Positions 40,048 to 47,704 of a stretch of DNA of 64,000 nucleotides are shown here, piece by piece (the first letter of the stretch is position 1; every line of letters begins with the position of its first letter). The position numbers were made by a program, and so were the translations under genes. Source of the DNA: Flavobacteriaceae bacterium (GTDB taxonomy: Bacteria > Bacteroidota > Bacteroidia > Flavobacteriales > Flavobacteriaceae); the NCBI GenBank assembly GCA_024763245.1, contig JANTFW010000002.1, positions 1-64,000 of the forward strand. Direction: 5' to 3'. Below the pieces are notes generated by a model. That model worked only from the letters and a program-made list of their open reading frames with translations, did no database searches and was not told where the DNA came from.

Positions 40048-40099
40048 AAAAAAACCGTTAGGAAACAAAGTTACAAAAGTCTTTGTTTATCCTAACGGT
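40048..40099 (-). terminator. rpsU terminator overlapping the xerC start
   Basis: Arms ACCGTTAGGAAACAAAG (40054-40070 side) and the 40081-40099 arm pair with a 2-base bulge. Read on the minus strand the stem ends in seven T residues (40054-40048) directly followed by the xerC ATG at 40047. Confidence 0.85.
40066..40073 (-). promoter_or_regulatory. -7 element for xerC inside the terminator
   Basis: Minus-strand TAACTTTG (40073-40066) matches TAnnTTTG and lies in the loop and stem of the rpsU terminator, which would start xerC mRNA about 13 bases before its ATG. No -33 box. Confidence 0.4.
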
Positions 40100-40120
40100 A
40101 AAATGTAAATTAATATTATT

Positions 40121-40318
40121 CTAAGCTTGTTCTTCTGCAGTTCTTTTACGCTGAATATACGACGCTTTAATATTTTGTTTTCGGTATTTTACTGATGGCT
40201 TCGTAAATTGCTTTTTATCACGTAGTGTTCGCATTACCTTAGTACGGTCAAATTTTCTTTTAAACCTTTTTAAAGCTCTATCAATATTTTCTCCATCCTT
40301 AATTGGTATGATTAACAT
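40121..40318 (-). CDS. rpsU: Ribosomal protein bS21
   Basis: 65 residues, basic, with the bS21 start MLIIPIKDGENIDRALKRFK. It binds near the 3' end of 16S rRNA. Tyr54 is present, the residue reported in Flavobacterium johnsoniae as part of the pocket (with bS6 and bS18) that hides the anti-SD. Unlike the other genes here it carries a long SD upstream of its ATG, so it can be made when ribosomes lack bS21: a built-in feedback. Own -7 element and terminator; monocistronic. Confidence 0.96.
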   Translation of the reverse strand: MLIIPIKDGENIDRALKRFKRKFDRTKVMRTLRDKKQFTKPSVKYRKQNIKASYIQRKRTAEEQA

Positions 40319-40325
40319 AGTTTGG

Positions 40326-40336
40326 CACCTCCTTTC
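40326..40336 (-). promoter_or_regulatory. Extended Shine-Dalgarno of rpsU
   Basis: Minus-strand GAAAGGAGGTG, eleven bases complementary to the conserved 3' end of 16S rRNA, 7 bases before the ATG. It decides the rpsU start and is the only strong SD noticed in the window. Confidence 0.92.
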
Positions 40337-40369
40337 AACTGTATTCTATTTAATGGTTATTTTAGCATG

Positions 40370-40377
40370 CAAATGTA
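40370..40377 (-). promoter_or_regulatory. -7 element of rpsU
   Basis: Minus-strand TACATTTG (40377-40370) gives a leader of about 45 bases that includes the SD. Confidence 0.55.
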
Positions 40378-40522
40378 CTATAATTTATAATATAGACCAT
40401 ATATTATTTAAAAATTATTTTTTTGAGGAAAAACTTATCATTTTTTTGGGATTGTCTTAATAAAAACAAATTCGTTTTTATTTTTTTTATTATTTTTACG
40501 GTTTATTATACAAATATTATAT

Positions 40523-41446
40523 ATGATGAACAAAATTACATTTTTCTTTTTGTTATTCTCATTCTCTTCTTTGTCTTATTTGCAAGCACAACAGGATGCT
40601 CAATATACACATTACACCAATAACATGAATGTGGTAAATCCTGCGTATGCCGGTTCAAAAGGAACACTGAGTCTTGGGATGCTGGGACGAACCCAATGGG
40701 TTGGTTTTGATGATGCCCCTAAAACATTTACATTTGCTGCACATGCTCCTGTTGGAGAACGAATGGGCTTGGGTTTATCAATGATTAGTGATGCTATTGG
40801 GCCTGTAAAAGAACAAAATATATATGTAGATGTTTCTTATACCATCCCTACTTCAGAAACCACAAAACTAGCCTTTGGTCTTAAAGGAGGGTTAAGTATT
40901 ATGAATGTTAACCTTACGGAACTTTCCTTGCCGGAAACTTCACCATTAATGGATCCTTCGTTTTCAAGTGATTTAAATAATACGTATCCAAACTTTGGTG
41001 CGGGATTATTTTTCTACTCCGATAAATATTATGTAGGGCTTTCTGTACCCAACATTATTGAAAGTTTACATTTTGACCAATCTATTGGTGATGCTTCAGA
41101 GGTAATGCACGGTTTTCTTACAGCAGGTTATGTGTTTAGCTTGACCGACAAATTAAAGTTTAAACCGGCAACATTGGTTAAAGTAGCTAAAGGAGCCCCT
41201 GTATCCTTTGATGTATCCGGTAGCTTCCTAATCAATGAAAAGTTTGAAATAGGTGCCAATTATCGCTATGATGATTCTGTATCCGGTACATTTTTACTAA
41301 ATACCTCTAGAGACTTTAGGATTGGATATGCCTACGATTATACAATTTCTAATTTTGGAGATTACAACTCCGGATCTCACGAAATTATTTTGTTATGGGA
41401 TATCCAAATGATTAAAGATAATGTTAAATCTCCTCGATTCTTTTAA
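40523..41446 (+). CDS. PorP/SprF family type IX secretion outer-membrane protein
   Basis: 307 residues. Signal peptide (1-22, ending LQAQ), then the conserved DAQYTHYTNNMNVVNPAYAGS of the PorP/SprF family and a beta-barrel ending IILLWDIQ…RFF. In Flavobacterium such proteins partner with T9SS-exported adhesins or act in T9SS function. No adhesin with a type B sorting domain precedes it here; the partner downstream is an OmpA-like protein (17 bases). Specific role (PorP, SprF or paralogue) cannot be told. Confidence 0.9.
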   Translation: MMNKITFFFLLFSFSSLSYLQAQQDAQYTHYTNNMNVVNPAYAGSKGTLSLGMLGRTQWVGFDDAPKTFTFAAHAPVGERMGLGLSMISDAIGPVKEQNIYVDVSYTIPTSETTKLAFGLKGGLSIMNVNLTELSLPETSPLMDPSFSSDLNNTYPNFGAGLFFYSDKYYVGLSVPNIIESLHFDQSIGDASEVMHGFLTAGYVFSLTDKLKFKPATLVKVAKGAPVSFDVSGSFLINEKFEIGANYRYDDSVSGTFLLNTSRDFRIGYAYDYTISNFGDYNSGSHEIILLWDIQMIKDNVKSPRFF

Positions 41447-41463
41447 TTCAACACACATTTACA

Positions 41464-43062
41464 ATGAAAAAAATACTACTCATTTTTTTATCACTTGCTT
41501 CTCTTTATAGTTTTGCTCAAAAATCAGGAAAGTACAGTATCAATAATTTAGAAATCAATACCGAATACTCTGATTTTGGAGCCTCTTACTACAAAAACAA
41601 ACAGGTCGTCTTTTCAAGTCCTAAAAAGAAAACACTTTTATCCTATATCATAAAAAGTGAATGGGAACCTAACAAACAAGAATTCCTAGATCTTTATTCT
41701 GCTGATATGGATATTGATGGAGAACTCATTAATAAAACCAAACTGAACAAAGATGTCAACTCAAAATGGCACGAAGCAGATGTAGCTTTTACTTCCGATT
41801 TTAAAACCGTCTATTTTACACGTGATAACTTTCACGCTTCCAATCTTGAAAAAGATAGTACAGGAATGACCAATTTAGCTCTATTTAAAGCAACCGTAAA
41901 CGAGGATGGTACTTGGACCGATGTAGTTCCTTTGCCCTTAAATAACAAAAACTACTCGGTGGGTCATCCTGCCTTATCTAAGGATGATTCAAAAATATAT
42001 TTTGTTTCCGACATGCCGGGCTCTGTGGGTATGACCGATATTTATGTAGCCGATATTTTAGAAAATAACACCTTTAGTAATCCTAGAAATCTTTCTTCAA
42101 TTAACACCTCAGGTCGCGAAATGTTTCCCTATATGAGTAAAGATGATGTATTATATTTTTCTTCTGATGGCAGAAACGGGCTTGGAAATCTAGATATCTA
42201 TGCCAGTAAAAATGATAACGGTACTTTTTCTGACCCTATTCCTTTAGATGCTCCATTAAATAGTAAAGCAGATGATTTTGCTTTTATTATAAATCCAGAG
42301 AAAAAAACAGGTTATTTTTCTTCAAATCGTTCCGGAGGAAAAGGAGATGATGACATCTATTCTTTTGTTGAAGAGGAGCCTATCCAATTTGAATGTAATC
42401 AAAGTATTATTGCAAAAATTATTGATGCTAAAACAGCTAAGCCTTTAGCCGGTGCAAAATTATATGTTTTCCATAATGGAGAAATGACTGATGAAATTAC
42501 TCTCGATGAAAATGCTACCTATAACATGGATGTAGATTGTAAAGAACACTATAGTTTTAAAGTACAAATGGAGGGCTATACGCCAAATGAGGAAGAGGTA
42601 AACACTTCTGAAAGACCGGAATACACGAACAAACTTGAAATTGGACTCCATCCCATACCAATCCCTGTTGTTGAAGTACCGCGTATTATCTTAGATCCCG
42701 TATATTTTGATTTTGATAAATATAACATTCGCCAATCTATAGACGCCGATCAAGAGTTAGATAAGATTGTCGCAATTATGAATCAATATCCTGAAATGAT
42801 TGTATCCATTGAATCTTTTACTGATTCTCGTGGAGATGCAGCTTATAATAAGATACTGTCTTTAAACAGAGCAAAAGCTACTAAGGAATATATGGTTAAA
42901 AAAGGCATAGATGCAAACCGTATTGTTGGTGTAAAAGGTATGGGTGAAGAAAACTTAGTTAACGCTTGTGACGGCTCTACAAAGTGTTCTGAAGAAGAAC
43001 ATCAACTCAATCGTAGAACTGAGTTTGTGATTGTCAATCCGGAATCCTATCAAAAGAAATAA
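41464..43062 (+). CDS. OmpA-family protein with PD40 repeats
   Basis: 532 residues. Signal peptide (1-19), a WD40-like PD40 beta-propeller (about 60-300; repeated motifs such as VYFTRD, IYFVSDMPG, LYFSSDGRNG and GYFSSNRSGG), a carboxypeptidase-regulatory-like domain (about 315-390) and a C-terminal OmpA peptidoglycan-binding domain (YFDFDKYNIRQ, then ESFTDSRGDAAYN, LSLNRAKATKEYM). This resembles PorE-type T9SS/gliding periplasmic proteins that tie outer-membrane complexes to the cell wall. Likely co-transcribed with the PorP/SprF gene upstream. Terminator follows. Confidence 0.9.
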   Translation: MKKILLIFLSLASLYSFAQKSGKYSINNLEINTEYSDFGASYYKNKQVVFSSPKKKTLLSYIIKSEWEPNKQEFLDLYSADMDIDGELINKTKLNKDVNSKWHEADVAFTSDFKTVYFTRDNFHASNLEKDSTGMTNLALFKATVNEDGTWTDVVPLPLNNKNYSVGHPALSKDDSKIYFVSDMPGSVGMTDIYVADILENNTFSNPRNLSSINTSGREMFPYMSKDDVLYFSSDGRNGLGNLDIYASKNDNGTFSDPIPLDAPLNSKADDFAFIINPEKKTGYFSSNRSGGKGDDDIYSFVEEEPIQFECNQSIIAKIIDAKTAKPLAGAKLYVFHNGEMTDEITLDENATYNMDVDCKEHYSFKVQMEGYTPNEEEVNTSERPEYTNKLEIGLHPIPIPVVEVPRIILDPVYFDFDKYNIRQSIDADQELDKIVAIMNQYPEMIVSIESFTDSRGDAAYNKILSLNRAKATKEYMVKKGIDANRIVGVKGMGEENLVNACDGSTKCSEEEHQLNRRTEFVIVNPESYQKK

Positions 43063-43076
43063 GTACTAAACCAATA

Positions 43077-43112
43077 CCAAAAAGCGTTTCACATTTGAGA
43101 CGCTTTTTTTTT
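43077..43112 (+). terminator. Terminator of the porP-ompA pair, touching anmK
   Basis: Arms AAAAAGCGTTTC and GAGACGCTTTTT with one G-T pair and T run to 43112. The anmK ATG at 43116 lies three bases after the T run. Confidence 0.85.
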
Positions 43113-43115
43113 CGA

Positions 43116-44165
43116 ATGAAACAAGAAATGTATGCTATTGGAGTAATGAGTGGAACCTCCTTAGATGGAGTGGATTTGGTATATACTAAAATCACTTATG
43201 ATCATCATTACTCCTATAACATCATCGCTTCTGATACCATCCCCTACTCAGATATTTGGCAAAAAAAATTAAGAGAGGCTTTTACATCTTCTGCTCTGGA
43301 AATTACAAAGCTTAATATTACTTATGCTAAATTACTTGGTACCTTTATCAATACTTTTATCACAAAACACAACCTTAAAAAAATAGATTTTATTGCCTCA
43401 CATGGTCATACTATTTTTCACAATCCCGAGGAATCCTACACACTACAAATTGGGGATGGTGCTACACTAGCACAAATGTGTAACATCAATGTGGTTAGCG
43501 ATTTTAGAACCCAAGATGTCGCTATGGGTGGACAGGGTGCTCCCTTGGTACCAATAGGTGATCTTTTATTTTTTAAAGAATATGATTATTGTGTTAACAT
43601 AGGTGGCTTTGCCAATATCTCATTCGATGAAAATTCGGTGAGACAAGCCTTTGATATTTGCCCGGCTAACATCATATTAAATCATTTTACACGTAAACTT
43701 GGCAAAGCATATGATGATCAAGGAAAAATAGCAAAAAGTGGTACTATTAATACTGATTTACTCAAAAAACTAAACCACTTAAAACTTTATAATAAAAAGA
43801 ATGCTATGGGGTATGAAGTGGTCCTTTCAGATTTTATCCCCCTAATCAATTCTTACCAATTATCTGTAGAAGATGTATTGCAAACCTATGTAGAACATAT
43901 TGCAATGCGCATTGCAAAATCTCTACAACCCAACACAAAAACATTAGTAACAGGAGGGGGTGCATACAACACTTACCTGATTAATCGTCTTCAATATTAT
44001 TCTGACTCAGAAATAATTCTACCTAATAATGAATTGATCAATTACAAAGAAGCGCTTATTTTTGCTTTGTTGGGATTCCTAAAAATTCAAAATAAACCCA
44101 ATATCTTGGCTTCGGTTACAGGAGCTCTAAAAGATCATTCCGGCGGAGTATATTTTAAGGTTTAG
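43116..44165 (+). CDS. anmK: Anhydro-N-acetylmuramic acid kinase
   Basis: 349 residues. Start MKQEMYAIGVMSGTSLDGVDLV matches AnmK; core motifs SHGHTIFHNP, DFRTQDVAMGGQGAPLVPIGD and TGGGAYN are typical. It phosphorylates and opens 1,6-anhydroMurNAc, returning cell-wall muropeptide sugar to metabolism. ATG 43116 is used (43128 also possible); upstream TTG in the terminator is rejected. Cytoplasmic. Confidence 0.93.
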   Translation: MKQEMYAIGVMSGTSLDGVDLVYTKITYDHHYSYNIIASDTIPYSDIWQKKLREAFTSSALEITKLNITYAKLLGTFINTFITKHNLKKIDFIASHGHTIFHNPEESYTLQIGDGATLAQMCNINVVSDFRTQDVAMGGQGAPLVPIGDLLFFKEYDYCVNIGGFANISFDENSVRQAFDICPANIILNHFTRKLGKAYDDQGKIAKSGTINTDLLKKLNHLKLYNKKNAMGYEVVLSDFIPLINSYQLSVEDVLQTYVEHIAMRIAKSLQPNTKTLVTGGGAYNTYLINRLQYYSDSEIILPNNELINYKEALIFALLGFLKIQNKPNILASVTGALKDHSGGVYFKV

Positions 44166-44276
44166 TTACCAAGCAATACTTTTAGTTTATTTTTATCCTT
44201 GTAATAAGAGACTACAGAGTATATTTTTAATATATCTATATAACTTATTGATTAACAGATTTATATAATGTTATAG

Positions 44277-44294
44277 ATATCCTAAAATGGATAT
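44277..44294 (+). promoter_or_regulatory. Dyad upstream of nhaD
   Basis: ATATCC and GGATAT separated by six bases, 11 bases before the -7 element at 44305; a candidate operator in an otherwise featureless AT-rich 170-base gap. Confidence 0.35.
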
Positions 44295-44304
44295 AATTTT
44301 TTTG

Positions 44305-44312
44305 TACTTTTG
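44305..44312 (+). promoter_or_regulatory. -7 element of nhaD
   Basis: TACTTTTG fits TAnnTTTG, 23 bases before the ATG. Confidence 0.5.
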
Positions 44313-44335
44313 TGACTTAAATCTTAAATCAAATT

Positions 44336-45709
44336 ATGATGACTTCTATTATTATTTTAATATTTGTTCTCGGTTACCTCAGTATCACACTTGAACACCC
44401 ATTAAAACTTGATAAAACAGTACCCGCTTTATTAATGGCGGTTCTTATGTGGGCACTATTAGCACTGGGTTTTCAAAACGGAATGTTTGATGTGATAAAT
44501 GGTGAAAACCAAGTTTTTAATTTCTTGAAAGATGGGGAGATGGCTCAGGAAGGTTTTCATAGTTTATTGTTGCACCATCTAGGTAAAACAGCTGAAATAT
44601 TGGTATTTCTTATTGGTGCCATGACCATCGTTGAAATTATTGACCTTCATGAAGGTTTTGACATTCTTAAAAGTTGGATAAAAGCCAAAACCAAAAAACA
44701 ACTATTATGGATTATAGCTATCTTAGCCTTTGTACTTTCAGCTATTATTGATAACTTAACGGCAACCATAGTTCTCATCACATTATTACGTAAACTAGTG
44801 ACCAAAAAAGAAGACCGATTGTGGTTTGCCGGACTTATTGTTATTGCGGCAAATGCCGGTGGTGCTTGGTCGCCGATTGGTGATGTAACCACCACAATGT
44901 TGTGGATTGGCAAGCGGGTTTCTGCAGCTCACTTGGTAGAAAGACTAATATTACCCTCTATAGTATCTGTTGTTATTCCGGTTTTTATTGCCAGTTTTTT
45001 ACCAGCTTTCAAAGGAAATATTCATGTAGATGTTAAAGATGATAACGAAGTTAAACATCGGTTACTGAGTAGTAAAAGAATGTTATTTTTAGGTTTAGGC
45101 ATGATGATCTTTGTACCCATTTTTAAAACGATAACCCACCTTCCACCTTATCTTGGTATGATGCTAGGCTTAGGAATCGTGTGGTTAGTATCTGAATACA
45201 TACACCCTGAGGAAGATTTCTCGGAAGAGCGCAAACATCTGTACTCACCCCACAAAGCATTGTCTAGAATTGAAATGTCCAGTATCTTATTCTTCTTAGG
45301 AATTCTAATGGCTGTGGCAGCTCTGGAATCACTTGTTTATGGCGCTACCCAATCCGGTGAAATGGTTGGCACACTACGCTATCTAGCAGAAGTACTTAAA
45401 GGAGCCATACCTAATGATAGTATCGTAATACTTCTACTTGGAGTTTTATCTGCCATTATTGATAATGTACCTTTGGTCGCTGCCTCAATGGGTATGTATA
45501 ATGCTCCTATAGATGCATCTATTTGGCATTTAATCGCCTACTCTGCCGGTACCGGTGGTAGTATGCTTATTATTGGATCTGCTGCAGGAGTAGCTGCGAT
45601 GGGTATGGAAAAAATAGATTTTCTCTGGTATTTCAAAAAAATAACCTGGTTAGCTGCCATTGGTTTTGTGGCAGGATATTTGCTCTTGCTTGTTATGGAA
45701 TCCTTATAA
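44336..45709 (+). CDS. nhaD: Na+/H+ antiporter NhaD
   Basis: 457 residues with 11-12 membrane segments. The family regions AIIDNLTATIVLITLLRKL and SAIIDNVPLVAASMG, as well as ANAGGAWSPIGDVTTTMLWIG, are the ion-transport-superfamily motifs of NhaD. Exchanges Na+ (Li+) for H+, common in marine bacteria. Single gene; the following MotA/TolQ gene is 51 bases on and may be transcribed separately. Confidence 0.92.
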   Translation: MMTSIIILIFVLGYLSITLEHPLKLDKTVPALLMAVLMWALLALGFQNGMFDVINGENQVFNFLKDGEMAQEGFHSLLLHHLGKTAEILVFLIGAMTIVEIIDLHEGFDILKSWIKAKTKKQLLWIIAILAFVLSAIIDNLTATIVLITLLRKLVTKKEDRLWFAGLIVIAANAGGAWSPIGDVTTTMLWIGKRVSAAHLVERLILPSIVSVVIPVFIASFLPAFKGNIHVDVKDDNEVKHRLLSSKRMLFLGLGMMIFVPIFKTITHLPPYLGMMLGLGIVWLVSEYIHPEEDFSEERKHLYSPHKALSRIEMSSILFFLGILMAVAALESLVYGATQSGEMVGTLRYLAEVLKGAIPNDSIVILLLGVLSAIIDNVPLVAASMGMYNAPIDASIWHLIAYSAGTGGSMLIIGSAAGVAAMGMEKIDFLWYFKKITWLAAIGFVAGYLLLLVMESL

Positions 45710-45760
45710 ACAATTAAATCCCGTTTTTTTCGTTAGAAATAACTCATAATACCATTAACT

Positions 45761-46462
45761 ATGTTTTTAGCCTTACAACAAGCCGGTCAAGTTGCACAAA
45801 AAGCTGCCGAAGAAATCGCATCTGAAGAAAAAACACTTTCCATTATAGATTTAATCAGTAATGCCGGAGTTGGCGGTCAAGTTATTATCTTAATTCTACT
45901 GATAATGCTTGCCGTTGCCCTATTTATTTATTTTGAAAGAATCTCTGCCATAAAGGCCGCGTCTAAAATGGATAGCAATTTTATGAATCAGATAAAAGAC
46001 CATGTCAGTAATGGTAAATTAGACGCTGCAAAAGTGCTTTGTGCTCAAACCAAATCACCTGCTGCTCGACTCATTGAAAAAGGAATTTCCCGTATAGGAA
46101 AACCTCTTGAAGATATCAATAAAGCTATTGAAAATGCCGGAAGTCTCGAGATCTACAAATTGGAGAAAAACGTCAGTATTTTGGCAACTATTGCCGGTGC
46201 TGCACCAATGATTGGGTTTTTAGGAACCGTAGTGGGTATGATTTTGGCATTCCACGAAATGGCCACCAGTAGCGGCCAAGCTGAAATGGGTTCTTTAGCT
46301 GGTGGTATTTATACCGCAATGACTACCACTGTTGCCGGTTTAATTGTCGGAATTATTGCTTACATAACTTACAACCATTTGGTAGTGCGAACCGATAAAG
46401 TTGTACATCAAATGGAAGCAAAATCGGTGGAGTTCCTAGACTTACTCAATGAACCGGTTTAG
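45761..46462 (+). CDS. exbB: MotA/TolQ/ExbB proton channel protein
   Basis: 233 residues with three membrane segments: about 38-58, 145-165 and 188-208, plus motif APMIGFLGTVVGMILAFHEMA of the ExbB/TolQ family and TTVAGLIVGIIAYI. With ExbD it uses proton flow to energise TonB. ExbB versus TolQ cannot be separated by sequence alone, but the following exbD and tonB-like genes favour a TonB system. Confidence 0.88.
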   Translation: MFLALQQAGQVAQKAAEEIASEEKTLSIIDLISNAGVGGQVIILILLIMLAVALFIYFERISAIKAASKMDSNFMNQIKDHVSNGKLDAAKVLCAQTKSPAARLIEKGISRIGKPLEDINKAIENAGSLEIYKLEKNVSILATIAGAAPMIGFLGTVVGMILAFHEMATSSGQAEMGSLAGGIYTAMTTTVAGLIVGIIAYITYNHLVVRTDKVVHQMEAKSVEFLDLLNEPV

Positions 46463-46486
46463 AACAAGCACATTAACATCTAAGTA

Positions 46487-46873
46487 ATGAATTTTAAAAA
46501 CAGAAATAAAGTTAGTCCTGAATTTAGTATGTCATCAATGACAGACATTGTTTTCTTGTTGTTGATTTTCTTTATGCTTACTTCTAATGCTCCCAATGCA
46601 CTGGATATGATTTTGCCAAAGGCTAAAGGAAAATCGACCAACACTCAGAATGTATCAGTGAGCATTAAGAAAAATATGACCTACTATGTTAATGGCAAAA
46701 GAACCAAAGCAAACTTAATTGAGAACCAATTAAAATCTGTCCTAGGAAACAAAGACAAACCAACGATTATGCTTCGAGTAGAAGAAAGTGTTCCTATTGA
46801 AAAAGCGGTTTTGGTAATGGATATTGCAAATAGAAATAAATATAAAGTAATACTGGCTGTTCGGCCAAAATAG
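46487..46873 (+). CDS. exbD: ExbD/TolR family protein
   Basis: 128 residues. Single N-terminal membrane segment with the conserved proton-carrying Asp20 in MSSMTDIVFLLLIFF and a periplasmic domain (VSIKKNMTYYVNG to IANRNKYKVILAVRPK). 24 bases after exbB and 18 before the tonB-like gene. Confidence 0.9.
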   Translation: MNFKNRNKVSPEFSMSSMTDIVFLLLIFFMLTSNAPNALDMILPKAKGKSTNTQNVSVSIKKNMTYYVNGKRTKANLIENQLKSVLGNKDKPTIMLRVEESVPIEKAVLVMDIANRNKYKVILAVRPK

Positions 46874-46891
46874 CCATAATATTGTATAATT

Positions 46892-47704
46892 ATGCCTTTA
46901 TTAGACACCATACATAAAAGAAAATCGGCGACAAAGACAGCCATTATTATGGCACTGTTAATCGTTTCCTTTTTCTTTGTGGGGATGCAATACCTAGATC
47001 CTCCAGAGGAAATGGGTATTGAAGTTAATTTTGGCACCTCCAATACAGGCAGTGGAGACATACAGCCTATGACTCCCGTAAAATCGGAACCTAAACCACA
47101 GGCAGCACCACAAGAAACTACACCACAAACACCTACTGAAACTGCCGACGAAGTACTGACACAAGAAACGGATGATGCTCCTGTGGTCACTCCAAAACCT
47201 AAACCCAAACCTAAACAAGAAACACCCAAACCGGTTGAGCCAAAACCCAAACCAAAGCCTAAAAAACCCGATCAATCCACCTCTGATGCAATGAATAGTA
47301 TTTTAAACGGTCCCAGCTCAGATGGGGAAAGCACTCAGGGCGAAGGTAACGATCAAACGGGAGGTGATAAAGGACAAATAGACGGGAACCCGTATGCGAA
47401 TTCTTACTATGGTGGTGGCTCTGGCAATGGCAGTGGTTATGGATTAAAAGGCAGAAGCAAAACTTCTAATAATAAATATCCACAAGAGTGCAATGAAGAA
47501 GGACGCGTCGTGGTAAAAATAGAAGTGGATAGAAATGGAAAAGTCATTAAAGCCATACCGGGTGTAAAAGGTACTACTAATTCAGCTCCTTGTCTATTAG
47601 ATCCAGCAAAGAGAACGGCACTGTCTTATCGTTTTAATAGAGATACAAAGGCACCTACCAAGCAAATAGGTTTTGTTATCATTGATTTCTCTCTGGGACA
47701 ATAA
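46892..47704 (+). CDS. tonB: TonB-like energy transducer
   Basis: 270 residues. One N-terminal membrane segment (about 17-33), a periplasmic region rich in Pro/Lys (repeated KPKPK) and Pro/Gln/Thr, a Gly/Ser/Asp-rich stretch (145-190) and a C-terminal TonB-like domain (RVVVKIEVDRNGKVIKA…YRFNRD). The rigid Pro/Lys span bridges the periplasm to outer-membrane receptors such as the two full-length ones in this window. Its TAA overlaps the folC ATG by one base. Confidence 0.87.
   Translation: MPLLDTIHKRKSATKTAIIMALLIVSFFFVGMQYLDPPEEMGIEVNFGTSNTGSGDIQPMTPVKSEPKPQAAPQETTPQTPTETADEVLTQETDDAPVVTPKPKPKPKQETPKPVEPKPKPKPKKPDQSTSDAMNSILNGPSSDGESTQGEGNDQTGGDKGQIDGNPYANSYYGGGSGNGSGYGLKGRSKTSNNKYPQECNEEGRVVVKIEVDRNGKVIKAIPGVKGTTNSAPCLLDPAKRTALSYRFNRDTKAPTKQIGFVIIDFSLGQ

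Noticed and set aside
46684..47275. Long antisense frames opposite exbD and tonB
   Set aside because: Low-complexity products arising from the Pro/Lys codons of tonB; no start signal or family match.
46892..47704. TolA-type protein instead of TonB
   Set aside because: The C domain reads like TonB and there is no tolB/pal next to it; ExbB/ExbD neighbours fit TonB better, though TolQR-like cannot be wholly excluded.
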